This document shows, in pieces, positions 14,579-22,641 of a DNA stretch of 33,387 bases (position 1 is its first letter; each line of letters begins with the position of its first letter). The stretch is from Candidatus Thermoplasmatota archaeon (GTDB taxonomy: Archaea > Thermoplasmatota > SW-10-69-26 > JACQPN01 > JAJPHT01). The stretch covers positions 1 to 33,387 of the forward strand of contig DATLGO010000108.1 of the NCBI GenBank assembly GCA_035540375.1, given 5' to 3'. The translations under genes and the position numbers were made by a program. The notes beneath the pieces are model-generated. The model searched no databases and was not told the DNA's origin. It saw nothing but the letters and a program-made list of their open reading frames with translations.

Positions 14579-15244
14579 TCAGGGCTGCGCCGTCGCGCCG
14601 CGCGCGAGGCGCCGCCCGCTTCCGCGCACGCGCCACGCGGCCCACGACGCGACGGCGACGCCCGTCACGGACTCGGCAAGGATATCGGTCATCGTGTCGT
14701 CGAGGCGCGGCTGCACGGGGTCCGTCTGCTCGCGCGTGCCGAGCACGTTGTCGGCCGTATATTCGCCGATCTCGACCGCGACGCCGACCGCCGAGACGGT
14801 GGCGACGACGAACCAGAACACGCGGAGCGGCGTCAAGGCGTCGCGATCGTAGAACCACCGCGTTCCGCCGAGGAGCGCGAGGGCCGCGAAGGCCGCAAGC
14901 GCGCCGCCCGCCCCGTGCACGACGAGATCGTACGGCGGCCACGCCTCGTAGAGGTTCGCCGTGTGGCCGAGGAGGTGCAGGCCGAACGCGACGGTCCACG
15001 CGGTCTCGACGACGCGCATGGCGCGGAGGCCGGTCCCGGGAAGCGCGTTGAGGAGCGCGCCCGCAACGACGCCCGCGAGCGCGAAGCCGCCGAGGAGCGC
15101 CCGCGTGTCCGCGGGCGCGACGGCGGGACCGAACGGGCCCGTCCAGATGAACGCGAGCGCGAGGGCGCCCACCGAGAGGCGCGCGACCCACGCGGTCCAG
15201 TCCTCCGGGTGGCCGGGGTCGAAGGCGAGCGTCCGACGGAGCAT
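14579..15244 (-). CDS. Integral membrane protein, YjdF/DUF2238-like
   Basis: A 221-residue protein with about six hydrophobic segments. Conserved-looking polar positions lie in or near the membrane: HLLGHTANLYE, YDLVVHGAGG, VEIGEYTADN and DDTMTDILAESVTG. The pattern H..H..E..D, and especially the EIxE and DTxxD signatures, resembles the YjdF/DUF2238 or VanZ-like family of small membrane proteins; assignment is by motif only and the role is unknown. ATG 15244 gives the shortest sensible N-terminus (MLRRTLAFDPGH). It is 25 bp downstream of the preceding membrane gene, so they are probably cotranscribed. Confidence 0.72.
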   Translation of the reverse strand: MLRRTLAFDPGHPEDWTAWVARLSVGALALAFIWTGPFGPAVAPADTRALLGGFALAGVVAGALLNALPGTGLRAMRVVETAWTVAFGLHLLGHTANLYEAWPPYDLVVHGAGGALAAFAALALLGGTRWFYDRDALTPLRVFWFVVATVSAVGVAVEIGEYTADNVLGTREQTDPVQPRLDDTMTDILAESVTGVAVASWAAWRVRGSGRRLARGATAQP

Positions 15245-15269
15245 GCATCCCGGCGGGCGCGCGGGCCCT

Positions 15270-15791
15270 TCACCCTTCGCGCCGGACGATCGATGGGAGA
15301 ACGGCGGCGGCGAGGCTCGCGCGAGCCCAGCGGGCGACCGTCCAGCCGGGCCACGTGCGGCGGACGTGGTCGCGCGCGAGGAAGGCGAGGGCTGCAAGGA
15401 GCGCCGCGAGGAGGGCAAACTCGGCCGGCGTCGCGAAGCCCACGCCCGCGCCGACGGCCCAGTCCATCGTCTGATGAAGAGCCCAAGCGGCGAGCGGGAC
15501 CGCCGTGCGGAGCCCGATCGCGACCGCGGCGACGACGAGCCCGAACGCGGGCGCGTGGAAGATGGAGTGCCACCCCGCGCCGTGGCCGGCGAGCGCGCCG
15601 GGCGAGAAGGCCGCGAGGCCGCGCGCCGGCCACGCGGCCGCGAGGTAGGCGGGGACCTCGAGGAGGTGGTCGACGTCGATCGCGACGCCGAAGAGGAGCG
15701 CGAGCGTCCATCCTTCCCGGTCGAGGCCGCGCCACCGCGCAAGGAGGAGGCAGCCGACGAGGGTCGCCGCGAGGTGCGTCGGCAGCATCAT
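15270..15791 (-). CDS. Membrane protein, YdjM/DUF457-like putative metal-dependent hydrolase
   Basis: A 173-residue multi-pass membrane protein starting MMLPTHLAATLVGCLLL. It carries His/Asp motifs of the YdjM-like inner-membrane family: PTHLAA near the N-terminus, AIDVDHLLEVP, WHSIFHAPAF and LHQTMDWAVG. These are thought to bind metal, but activity is unproven for most members. ATG 15791 is preferred over GTG 15800 because TATATG at 15818-15823 (minus strand) is 29 nt upstream. It is the first gene of a probable four-gene operon with two further membrane proteins and the ferredoxin-MBL protein. Confidence 0.72.
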   Translation of the reverse strand: MMLPTHLAATLVGCLLLARWRGLDREGWTLALLFGVAIDVDHLLEVPAYLAAAWPARGLAAFSPGALAGHGAGWHSIFHAPAFGLVVAAVAIGLRTAVPLAAWALHQTMDWAVGAGVGFATPAEFALLAALLAALAFLARDHVRRTWPGWTVARWARASLAAAVLPSIVRREG

Positions 15792-15817
15792 CGCGCCCAC
15801 GCGGGTCGGCCTTCTCC

Positions 15818-15823
15818 ATATAC
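15818..15823 (-). promoter_or_regulatory. TATA box for the 15791-13142 gene group
   Basis: TATATG within AGTATATGG on the minus strand, 29 nt from ATG 15791; one of the best TATA boxes in the window. Confidence 0.65.
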
Positions 15824-15874
15824 TGCGCGACCGTGGCGGAGCGCAACCCCTCTTTCAGATGCGTCGCGTAAATG

Positions 15875-15882
15875 CTTATGAA
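15875..15882 (+). promoter_or_regulatory. TATA-like box for the topoisomerase VI operon
   Basis: CTTATGAA predicts transcription from about 15905, almost exactly on the ATG of the leader ORF at 15907. Confidence 0.6.
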
Positions 15883-15906
15883 GGAAAGGGGTCGTTTCCG
15901 GGGGCG

Positions 15907-15954
15907 ATGGGATCGCTCGCCTTGTCTCACCCTGCCGGGGGGCACCTCGCTTGA
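15907..15954 (+). CDS. Candidate 15-codon leader ORF upstream of top6B
   Basis: ATG 15907 begins a short frame, [15 protein letters not shown], whose TGA stop (15952-15954) overlaps the TTG start of top6B (15951-15953) as TTGA. The TATA box at 15875-15882 places the ATG at the expected 5' end of the mRNA, so it would be the first start met by a ribosome on a leaderless message. That arrangement would deliver terminating ribosomes onto the weak TTG start. Translation of the frame is not shown by sequence alone. Confidence 0.4.
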   Translation: MGSLALSHPAGGHLA

Positions 15955-18113
15955 CGCCGCCCGCGAAGCCGATCGCGGAGGAGCTCGCGAAGAAGCAGAA
16001 GGAGATCTCGGTCAGCGAGTTCTTCGAGCGCAACAAGCACATCCTGGGCTTCGACTCCGCGGTCCGCGCGCTCATCACGAGCGTGAAGGAGGGCGTCGAC
16101 AACGCGCTCGACGCGTGCGAGGAGGCCGGCATCCTGCCCGAGATCGCGGTCCAGGTCCGCAAGGTCAACCCGGGCGACAAGGGCTCGGACGCGATCGAGT
16201 ACGAGCTCGTGATCGAGGACAACGGCCCGGGCATCGTCAAGCGTCAGATGGGCAACATCTTCGCCCGCCTGCTCTACGGGTCGCGCTTCCACGCGATCCG
16301 CCAGTCGCGCGGCCAGCAGGGTATCGGCATCTCGGCCGTCGTCATGTACGGCCAGCTCACGACCGGCAAGGCCGCGGTCATCGCCTCGAAGATCGGCGAC
16401 GGTCACCCCGTGAACGTCGTCCACCTGAAGCTCGACACGCGGAAGAACCTGCCCGAGATCCTCAAGGAGGGCGTGGACTCGTGGCCCGAGAAGGCGCACG
16501 GCACCCGCGTCTCGGTGCATCTCGTCGGCAAGTACCAGCGCGGCCCCCAGAGCGTGTTCGAGTACCTCCGCGGCACGGCCATCGTGAACCCGCACGCGAA
16601 GATCACGTTCACGGAGCCCGACGGCTCGGTCACGGTCTTCGACCGCGCGACCGACAAGCTCCCGATCCCCACGCAGGAGATCAAGCCCCATCCCGAAGGC
16701 ATCGAGATGGGCCAGCTCCTCAAGATGGCGAAGCTCAGCGAGTCGAAGCGTCTCTCGGCGTTCCTCGCGACGGACTTCACCCGCGTCTCCGCCGAGAAGG
16801 CGAAGGAGATCTGCAAGGTCGCGGCGAAGAAGCTCGGCGAGAAGGAGGACGCCTTCGAGTCGATGAAGCCCGCGGACCTCGACGTGCCCCACGCCCGCGC
16901 GCTCCTCGAGACCTTCCGCGAGGTCAAGCTGCAGGCGCCCCCCACGGACTGCCTCTCCCCGATCGGCGAGGTCCTCGTGAAGAAGGGCCTCAAGAAGGAG
17001 ATGGGCGACGTCGAGTTCATCGCGACCGTCACGCGCCCTCCCGCCGTGTACTCGGGCCGTCCCTTCCAGGTCGAGGTCGGGATCGCGTACGGCGGTTCCC
17101 TTCCGAAGGACGAGACGGTGCGCGTCATCCGCTTCGCGAACCGCGTCCCGCTCATGTACCAGAAGGGCGCGTGCGTCTCCACCATCTCGGTCGAAAGCAT
17201 CGACTGGCGCCGCTACGAGCTGGAGCAGCGCGGCGGGAAGGGCCTCCCGGTGGGTCCCGCCGTCGTGCTCGTGCACGTCGCGAGCGTGAACGTCCCCTTC
17301 ACGTCGGAAGCGAAGGAGGCGATCGCGGAGATCGACGTCATCTTCAACGAGATCAAGCTCGCGCTGCAGGAATGCGGCCGCAAGCTCGGCAGCCACCTCC
17401 GCAAGCGCGCGAAGCTCGTGCGCATGAAGGAGAAGGAGGCGATCATCCGCAGGATCATCCCGAAGATCGCCGAGAAATCGGCCTCGATCCTCGGCAGGAA
17501 GGTTCCGGACTACGAGCCCGTGATCGCGCGCATCATGAACAACGTGATGATCAACGACACGATCGCGTACCACGCGGGCCACCGCCGCCACACGGTCGAG
17601 ATCGTGGCGACGAACTACACGATGACCGGCAAGTCGTTCGACCTCTTCTCGGTCGTTCCGCACGAGGTCGAGGTCGTCGACGTGACCCCGCCCGCGGACG
17701 AGGCCAAGAACGGCATCCTGCGCTGGCGCGTCAAGAAGCTCGCGAGCACCGAGAAGGCGAAGTTCTCGTTCGTCCTCAAAGGCCTTGACGCATCCGACTT
17801 CGACGAGACGGACCTCTACGTCAAGGGGATCGACGAGGAGCTCGTCATCGGCGCCGAGGCGTGGAAGGGCGAGGTCGAGACCGAGGTCATCGAGCGCATC
17901 ACGATCACGAAGTCCGAGGAGGCGCTCGCGGCCGAGGCGGCGGAAGCCGCCGCGCGCGAGGCCGATAAGGCCGCGGAGGCGGCCGAGGACGAGGACGCCG
18001 ACGGCGGCAAGGGGGCCGTGACGCTCCTCAAGGTGGATGCGCGGCCGAAGCCCGGCAAGGGCGGTTCGCGCGCGAAGCCGGACGCCAAGAAGCCCCGGAA
18101 GGGAGGAAAGTAG
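15951..18113 (+). CDS. top6B: DNA topoisomerase VI subunit B
   Basis: The ATPase subunit of archaeal type IIB topoisomerase, which decatenates and relaxes DNA as an A2B2 complex. The GHKL domain shows [14 protein letters not shown] (N box), EDNGPGI and GQQGIGIS (ATP-binding loops). H2TH and transducer domains follow, including [11 protein letters not shown] and the switch lysine region near SKRLSAF. The Ig-like C-terminal domain extends to about 640. At 720 residues it is longer than many homologues: the last 65 or so are an Ala/Glu stretch with an acidic patch, then a Lys/Gly/Pro tail. TTG 15951 is the only start that keeps the conserved N-terminus ([18 protein letters not shown]). top6A starts on the base after its stop. 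Confidence 0.96.
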   Translation: MTPPAKPIAEELAKKQKEISVSEFFERNKHILGFDSAVRALITSVKEGVDNALDACEEAGILPEIAVQVRKVNPGDKGSDAIEYELVIEDNGPGIVKRQMGNIFARLLYGSRFHAIRQSRGQQGIGISAVVMYGQLTTGKAAVIASKIGDGHPVNVVHLKLDTRKNLPEILKEGVDSWPEKAHGTRVSVHLVGKYQRGPQSVFEYLRGTAIVNPHAKITFTEPDGSVTVFDRATDKLPIPTQEIKPHPEGIEMGQLLKMAKLSESKRLSAFLATDFTRVSAEKAKEICKVAAKKLGEKEDAFESMKPADLDVPHARALLETFREVKLQAPPTDCLSPIGEVLVKKGLKKEMGDVEFIATVTRPPAVYSGRPFQVEVGIAYGGSLPKDETVRVIRFANRVPLMYQKGACVSTISVESIDWRRYELEQRGGKGLPVGPAVVLVHVASVNVPFTSEAKEAIAEIDVIFNEIKLALQECGRKLGSHLRKRAKLVRMKEKEAIIRRIIPKIAEKSASILGRKVPDYEPVIARIMNNVMINDTIAYHAGHRRHTVEIVATNYTMTGKSFDLFSVVPHEVEVVDVTPPADEAKNGILRWRVKKLASTEKAKFSFVLKGLDASDFDETDLYVKGIDEELVIGAEAWKGEVETEVIERITITKSEEALAAEAAEAAAREADKAAEAAEDEDADGGKGAVTLLKVDARPKPGKGGSRAKPDAKKPRKGGK

Positions 18114-19247
18114 ATGGCGGCGAAGAAGAAGGCGAAGGCCGAATCCGGCGCGAAGCCGACCGAGCGCCAGAAGCGCGCGCTCGAGGAGCTCACGAAGATC
18201 GCGGAGCGCGTGTACGAGGACCTCGAGGCGCACCGCGTCCCGAACCTCGAGCTCTCCGTCCGCACGAAGGGCAACATCCAGCTCAACGAGGAGCTCAACG
18301 TCTGGAAGTACGGCGACGCGCTCACGGAGCGAAGCGCCAAGACGACGGACGGCGCGTACATGCTCCTCCGGACGATGTTCATGAGCGACTTCATCCGGCA
18401 GATGATCAACGACAGCAAGTCGTCGACGCTCAGAGAAATGTACTACATCAGCGAGGGCTGGGACCTCGCGAAGTTCAGCGAGCAGTCGCAGAGCGACAAG
18501 CTCGCCGAGGACCTCGAGATCATTACGACCTCGCTTCGCGAGGACTTCAAGCTCCGCCCCGAGGAGGACGGCGCGCGCGTGCTCGGCAACCTCACGCTCG
18601 AGGAAGTCACGAGGAACGGCGAGCGCCGCCGCATCAACTGCCGCGACGACGTCGGCGACGCGGGCTACGGTATCCCGTACAACGTGGAGAAGGACCGCCT
18701 CAAGTTCCTCGGGCTCGACGCGAAGTTCGTGGTCGCGATCGAAACCGGCGGTATGTTCGACCGTCTCGTGGAGAACCGCTTCGACGAGACGCACGACGCG
18801 CTCCTCGTCCATCTGAAGGGCCAGCCGGCGCGCTCCACGCGGCGCTTCATCAAGCGCATGAACGAGGAATACGACCTGCCCGTCATCGTCTTCACCGACG
18901 GTGACCCGTGGTCGTTCCGCATCTACGCGAGCGTCGCGTACGGCGCCATCAAGACGGCCCACATCTCGGAGTACCTCGCGACGCCCGCGGCGCAGTATCT
19001 CGGCATCACGGCCTCGGACATCGTGAATTACGAGCTGCCTTCGGACAAGCTCTCGGAGCAGGACGTGAAGGCGCTCGAGGCCGAGAAGACGGACCCTCGC
19101 TTCGCGAGCGACGAGTGGCGCGGGGAGATCGAGCTCATGCTGCAGCTCAACAAGAAGAGCGAACAGCAGGCCCTCGCCAAGTACGGTCTCGACTTCGTGA
19201 CGGACACGTACCTCCCCGAGAAGCTCACGCAGCTCGGGGTCCTCTGA
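18114..19247 (+). CDS. top6A: DNA topoisomerase VI subunit A (Spo11-like)
   Basis: The DNA-cleaving subunit of topoisomerase VI, 377 residues, normal length. The winged-helix 5Y-CAP domain carries REMYYISE (108-115), where one of Tyr110/111 is the nucleophile that attacks DNA. The Toprim domain carries E210 (VAIETGGMF) and the DxD pair D262/D264 (FTDGDPWSF), which bind Mg. The N-terminal 20 residues are Lys/Ala-rich. ATG 18114 follows directly on the top6B TAG, with GGAGG 10-14 nt upstream. Homologous to eukaryotic Spo11. Confidence 0.97.
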   Translation: MAAKKKAKAESGAKPTERQKRALEELTKIAERVYEDLEAHRVPNLELSVRTKGNIQLNEELNVWKYGDALTERSAKTTDGAYMLLRTMFMSDFIRQMINDSKSSTLREMYYISEGWDLAKFSEQSQSDKLAEDLEIITTSLREDFKLRPEEDGARVLGNLTLEEVTRNGERRRINCRDDVGDAGYGIPYNVEKDRLKFLGLDAKFVVAIETGGMFDRLVENRFDETHDALLVHLKGQPARSTRRFIKRMNEEYDLPVIVFTDGDPWSFRIYASVAYGAIKTAHISEYLATPAAQYLGITASDIVNYELPSDKLSEQDVKALEAEKTDPRFASDEWRGEIELMLQLNKKSEQQALAKYGLDFVTDTYLPEKLTQLGVL

Positions 19248-19270
19248 GCGGGTTGCCGCGGTGGGAAACG

Positions 19271-19276
19271 TTAAGT
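19271..19276 (+). promoter_or_regulatory. TATA-like box for the 19299 small protein
   Basis: TTAAGT, 28 nt before GTG 19299, favours GTG over the adjacent TTG at 19296. Confidence 0.45.
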
Positions 19277-19298
19277 CGCCCGGGGTCGACCGGCTTTG

Positions 19299-19574
19299 GT
19301 GATCGACCTCGCTGCGGCCCCCGACGTCCCCCGCCGCCTTGTCGAGGCCATCGTCGCGGAGGGGCGCCGCCTGGGTCTTCCGCTCGACGTCCTGGAGCTC
19401 ATCGCGCAGGATCGACGCGTCGCGACGGGTTTCCTCGCCGCGTGCCGCCGCGCCCGCGGACGGGCGTTCGTGGACGCGCTCGACCTCGATCGCCTGCGGC
19501 AGGCGCGCGACACGAGGAGCGTCTACGCGCATCGCCTGCGCGAAGCCGAGAAGGAATGGTTCACGATCGGCTGA
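19299..19574 (+). CDS. Small helical protein, unknown
   Basis: A 91-residue protein, apparently all helical, rich in Ala, Arg and Asp (MIDLAAAPDVPRRLVEAIVA at the start; LDRLRQARDTRSVYAHRLRE near the end). No signal peptide, Cys motif or family is recognised. GTG 19299 is chosen from its TATA box; TTG 19296 is the alternative. It follows the topoisomerase VI operon but has its own promoter. Its stop abuts the stop of the convergent HIT-like gene, the tail-to-tail packing seen throughout the window, which together with codon bias supports it as a real gene. Confidence 0.65.
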   Translation: MIDLAAAPDVPRRLVEAIVAEGRRLGLPLDVLELIAQDRRVATGFLAACRRARGRAFVDALDLDRLRQARDTRSVYAHRLREAEKEWFTIG

Positions 19575-19997
19575 TCACGCCTTGGCGGGCTCGCGCGGCG
19601 CGACCGCGCGCCCCTCGGGCGAGGCGCGGTCGTACACGACGCGCGGCGTCGCGAGCACCTGCTCGTGGTCCTCGCCGGGCTCGAGGTCCGCGACGATGAC
19701 GTGCCAGTGGTGCGGAATCGAGGAGTACGTGTCCTTGTAGACCGCGAAGCCTCGGTCGAGGCCGCGAAGCGCCATGCCCACGTCGCGCGCGCGGGCCATC
19801 GCGCGGGACTCGAAGCCGTCCGCGAGCTTCGCGGGGTCGAGGTGCTCGCGCGTCGCGAGCATCACGCGGAAGCTGTGCCCCTTCGCGTTCTTCGTCGCGA
19901 CGACGACGAAGGTCTCGTCCTCGAGGAGCTTGGGCTCGTGGGGGACGTTCACGCAGAGCGGGCAGCTCACGGCGTCGTGAAGCCGGTCCCGCCTCAA
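19575..19997 (-). CDS. HIT-like domain protein with N-terminal CxxC
   Basis: A 140-residue protein. The C-terminal half has HHWHVIVADLEPGED (about 96-110), which resembles the His-triad active site of HIT/GalT-fold nucleotide hydrolases or transferases, with Pro at the place of the first His (IPHHWHV). The N-terminus has SCPLC (11-15), as in GalT-like proteins that bind zinc, but a second Cys pair is not seen. The middle GHSFRVMLATREHLDP fits the HIT strand-helix region. TTG 19997 is preceded by GGGAGG at 20012-20007; GTG 19970, just before SCPLC, is an alternative. It is 16 bp downstream of the MBL exonuclease-like gene, probably in one operon. Substrate unknown. Confidence 0.72.
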   Translation of the reverse strand: MRRDRLHDAVSCPLCVNVPHEPKLLEDETFVVVATKNAKGHSFRVMLATREHLDPAKLADGFESRAMARARDVGMALRGLDRGFAVYKDTYSSIPHHWHVIVADLEPGEDHEQVLATPRVVYDRASPEGRAVAPREPAKA

Positions 19998-20013
19998 AGC
20001 CGTTTTCCTCCCG

Positions 20014-20979
20014 CTATTCCAGGGGCTCGGCCCGGATCCCGCGCTTGCGGAGCTCGCGCGCGAGCGCCTTCGCGGCCCCGTGCGTGGTGAGGACCTGGCG
20101 GGGGGCGCACGCCTCGGCGAACGCGAGGAGATCGCGGAAACCGGCGTGGTCGGAGAGCGAGAACTGGGCCTCGATGTCGTACGCCTCGAAGTACTGGTAG
20201 ACGTGGCACCAGCCGGAGAGGTAGGCGGCGGCGCCGCCGCCCGCGCGGACCTTGCGCGCGAAGTCGTGGCCTTTCTTGAGGTACGCGCGCGGGACGACGT
20301 AGAGCGCGTTGCCCGATTCGAGGTCCTGCGCCTTCGGCGAGCCCATGACCGCGAAGGCGAGGTCGTGACCGTGCGCGTTGTACACGGCCGACAGTCCGCC
20401 GATGTCGCCGCTCACCACGGGCACGATGCCGGAGCGGTTCGCGAGCGCGATGAGCTCCTGCGCGCGGCCGAGCTGGTACGCGCCGAGCGCGACGGGGCCC
20501 TTGAGGAGCTTGCGGAGCATCCAGCGTTCGACGCTTTCGAGGACGAGAGGTTTCGGCGGGAGATCGAACCGAGGGTCGCCGTACGTGCTCTCCGTCACGA
20601 GGACGTCGCACTTCACGGGGCGCGCGCGGCCGCACGTGAGGCCGTCGTGCGGGTTGAAGTCCCCCGTGTAGAGGACCCCGGCGGCTTCCACCATCGCGCT
20701 CCCGAAGACGTGGCCCGCGTCGTGGAGCCTGAACGGGACGCCGCCGGATCGCCCCTCGACGCCGTAGCCGAGCGCGAGCCCGTCCGCGCCGGGCTTCCGG
20801 ATGCGGAGGAGGTCGAGCGTCGCGGGCGTCATGTGGGCGCCCGGCGTCAGGTGGTCGAGGTGCGCGTGGGTGACGACGGACCCGGGCGCGGCCCGGCCCG
20901 GGTCCATGACGAGGATTCCGTCGGGCGTCTCCACCTCGATGCCGTTCCCGAGCCTGACCGAGACGCCCGAGGACAGCAT
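20014..20979 (-). CDS. MBL-fold exonuclease-like protein (RNA/DNA-processing type)
   Basis: A 321-residue metallo-beta-lactamase-fold protein of the COG1236-like group (archaeal Ysh1-like or ligase-associated exonucleases). Motif 2 is THAHLDH (H38, H40, D42, H43); other ligands are H90 in LHDAGHVFGS and D107 in YTGDFNP. Next is the typical TESTYGDPRF. The later region (ALGAYQLGRAQEL, LSGWCHVYQ, SLSDHAGFRDL, LTTHG) has the beta-CASP-like pattern of nucleases acting on nucleic acids rather than small substrates. The HIT-like gene follows in the same direction after 16 bp. The start has a weak TATA-like CTTGAC about 27 nt upstream. Confidence 0.85.
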   Translation of the reverse strand: MLSSGVSVRLGNGIEVETPDGILVMDPGRAAPGSVVTHAHLDHLTPGAHMTPATLDLLRIRKPGADGLALGYGVEGRSGGVPFRLHDAGHVFGSAMVEAAGVLYTGDFNPHDGLTCGRARPVKCDVLVTESTYGDPRFDLPPKPLVLESVERWMLRKLLKGPVALGAYQLGRAQELIALANRSGIVPVVSGDIGGLSAVYNAHGHDLAFAVMGSPKAQDLESGNALYVVPRAYLKKGHDFARKVRAGGGAAAYLSGWCHVYQYFEAYDIEAQFSLSDHAGFRDLLAFAEACAPRQVLTTHGAAKALARELRKRGIRAEPLE

Positions 20980-21018
20980 CCATCCGGGCGAGGAAGTCCC
21001 GGGTCAAGACCCTTTGCG

Positions 21019-21705
21019 TCACGCGCGCCTGCGACGCGCCGCGACGAGCGCGACGCCGATCGCGGCCGCCGCAAGCGGGATCTCGAAGCCGGGGATCTTC
21101 GCGAGCGGGAAGCTCCACCCGACCGACCGCGTCTCCTCGTTCACGCCCACCTGCGTGAACGCGTAGAGCGTCGCCGGGACGCCGTTCGACATGTCGATGG
21201 GCTCCCAGCGGTAGTTGAACGGGACGACGAGCGCGCCCGCCGGGAACAGCCCCTTGGTGGTCGCGCCGAGGGTGCCCTTCATCACGATCTCGGTGCCGGG
21301 CGGAGGCATGTTCTTGATGTCGACGAACCACTTTTCCTGACCGTCGCCCGACTCGGTCTTCAGGACCTTGATGTCCGAGCCCGAGGCCGTCATGAGCTTG
21401 TCGAAGCGCACGTCGAACGGCTGGCGGGACACGTCCCACGCGAAGAGGAAGTACGTGCCGTCCTGGTCCGTGTAGTGCGTCTGGAGCACGATGCGGGCCT
21501 CGATCGGGATCGGCTCGCCCTGCATCTCAGCCTGGTAGGGCATTCGGATCCTCCCGAATTCGGTGTCCTGGCCGTGCCACTCGCGCGAGACCGAGGGGTC
21601 CTGGGCGAGGGCGGTCGGGAGGGCGGACGCGAGGACGAGCGCGACGAGAGCGGCCGGGAGCGCGATGCGGGACAGGGGCGCCACCTCCAGGGTGGTGCGC
21701 TCCAT
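21019..21705 (-). CDS. Secreted protein with PGF-CTERM sorting tail
   Basis: A 228-residue exported protein. ATG 21705 begins a signal peptide (LPAALVALVLASALPTALA, cleavage near ALA-QDP). A strand-rich extracellular domain rich in aromatic residues follows (QTHYTDQDGTYFLFAWDVSR; LVVPFNYRWEPIDM). The C-terminus is PGFE, a hydrophobic helix and RRRR, a textbook PGF-CTERM tail recognised by archaeosortase A, which would link the processed protein to a membrane lipid. No family is recognised for the body. It is divergent from the GT2 gene across a 105-bp gap holding a perfect 9-bp inverted repeat. Confidence 0.82.
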   Translation of the reverse strand: MERTTLEVAPLSRIALPAALVALVLASALPTALAQDPSVSREWHGQDTEFGRIRMPYQAEMQGEPIPIEARIVLQTHYTDQDGTYFLFAWDVSRQPFDVRFDKLMTASGSDIKVLKTESGDGQEKWFVDIKNMPPPGTEIVMKGTLGATTKGLFPAGALVVPFNYRWEPIDMSNGVPATLYAFTQVGVNEETRSVGWSFPLAKIPGFEIPLAAAAIGVALVAARRRRA

Positions 21706-21730
21706 CCCCGGACTTGGCGGCCCTATCGTT

Positions 21731-21775
21731 TCTGGTACGTGGCGCGAAGCCGCCGAGGCCGGAGTCCGTACCAGA
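21731..21775. promoter_or_regulatory. Spaced inverted repeat between divergent promoters
   Basis: TCTGGTACG (21731-21739) and CGTACCAGA (21767-21775) are exact reverse complements, 27 bp apart. The left arm lies just upstream of the minus-strand TATA-like region (about 21725-21733, AACGAT) and the right arm abuts the plus-strand TATA-like region TTGTTGA (about 21778-21784). Each arm thus sits where a BRE or an activator site would be. Confidence 0.5.
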
Positions 21776-21810
21776 GGATTGTTGACCCCGTCCGGAAGCG
21801 TCGTCCATCC

Positions 21811-22410
21811 ATGGCGGCCGTTTCCGTGGTCCTTGTTCCGCCCTTGACGCGTCGCCGGTTGACGGGCCTCGTCGCCGCCGCGACGCTCGGTCCGGCCAAG
21901 GCCGCGGAAGTGCTCGTGGCGGGCCGGGCGCCGCCCGAGGCCGTGGTCGCCCGCGTCGCGGGCGGACTCGGGCCGCGCGCGCTCGCGGAGGCGGCGACCG
22001 GCGACGTCGTGGTGACCCTCCCGGGCGACGGCCGCCACGATCCCCGGTTCATTCCCGCGCTCGTGGAAGCCCTTCGCGACGGAGCCGCCGTCGCCGTCGC
22101 GTCGCGCTACGTGGCCGACGGACGGGACGACTCGCCGCCCGCGCGTCGGCTCGCCGCGCGCGCGGTGAACGTCGCGGCGACCGCATTCTATCCGCTCGGC
22201 GTCGCGGACGCGACGAGCGGGTTCCGGGCCTATTCGCGCGAGGCCCTCGCCTTCCTGCGCGACGCCGGCGAAGGTCCGGCTTCGAACCTGCGGGTGCTCG
22301 CGCTCGCAAGACGCCGCCGGCTGCGCGTCGTCGAGGTCCCCGTCGTCGTGCGCAACCCCTCCGCCGACCCGATGGCGCGCGAAACGCGGGGCGCCGTGTC
22401 GAACGCGTAA
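21811..22410 (+). CDS. Reduced GT2-family glycosyltransferase-like protein
   Basis: A 199-residue protein. The central part, LPGDGRHDPRFIPALVEALR followed by AVASRYVADG, and the later RRLAARAVNVAATAFYPLGV plus DATSGFRAYSREAL match the second half of the GT-A domain of dolichyl-phosphate mannosyltransferase-like GT2 enzymes. The expected D-x-D (usually DADLQHDP) is replaced by GDG, and the N-terminal nucleotide-binding strand lacks the DDGSxDGT motif. It is therefore either a divergent enzyme or a non-catalytic relative. ATG 21811 is about 28 nt from a TATA-like TTGTTGA. It is divergent from the PGF-CTERM protein, and a surface-glycan role would fit that neighbour, but this is inference. Confidence 0.75.
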   Translation: MAAVSVVLVPPLTRRRLTGLVAAATLGPAKAAEVLVAGRAPPEAVVARVAGGLGPRALAEAATGDVVVTLPGDGRHDPRFIPALVEALRDGAAVAVASRYVADGRDDSPPARRLAARAVNVAATAFYPLGVADATSGFRAYSREALAFLRDAGEGPASNLRVLALARRRRLRVVEVPVVVRNPSADPMARETRGAVSNA

Positions 22411-22412
22411 GG

Positions 22413-22634
22413 TCAGCCGGCGAGCACGCGCTCCCGTCCCCCGCGCGCCCAGGCGCATCGCACGTGGCCGCGCGCGTCCTTTTCGGAACAGGCTTCGAGG
22501 GCGCAACAGCCGCGATGGACGCTTCCGGTCGGGTAGCGCGGGCACGCGCGGCGCTGCAGCTCGCGCGCGGGACTCTTCGGATTGCGCGCGTGACCGCCGC
22601 AGCGGCCGCACACGTTGCGGTCGTTCGTCCGCAT
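22413..22634 (-). CDS. Small cysteine-rich protein, possible zinc binder
   Basis: A 73-residue basic protein starting MRTNDRNVCGRCGGHARNPK. Cysteines at 9, 12, 31, 43, 44, 49 and 60 suggest one zinc site or more (CGRC first). No known family is recognised. Codon use is typical of the window, and the stop lies 2 bp from the stop of the convergent GT2 gene, which supports a real gene. It starts 7 bp after the zinc-ribbon miniprotein, so the two are probably cotranslated. Confidence 0.6.
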   Translation of the reverse strand: MRTNDRNVCGRCGGHARNPKSPARELQRRACPRYPTGSVHRGCCALEACSEKDARGHVRCAWARGGRERVLAG

Positions 22635-22641
22635 GCTCCAC

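Noticed and set aside
15927-19532. 1201-codon open frame on the minus strand
   Set aside because: It is the antisense of top6B and top6A. High G+C removes stops from shadow frames, and the translation is Arg/Leu/Asp-rich without motifs.
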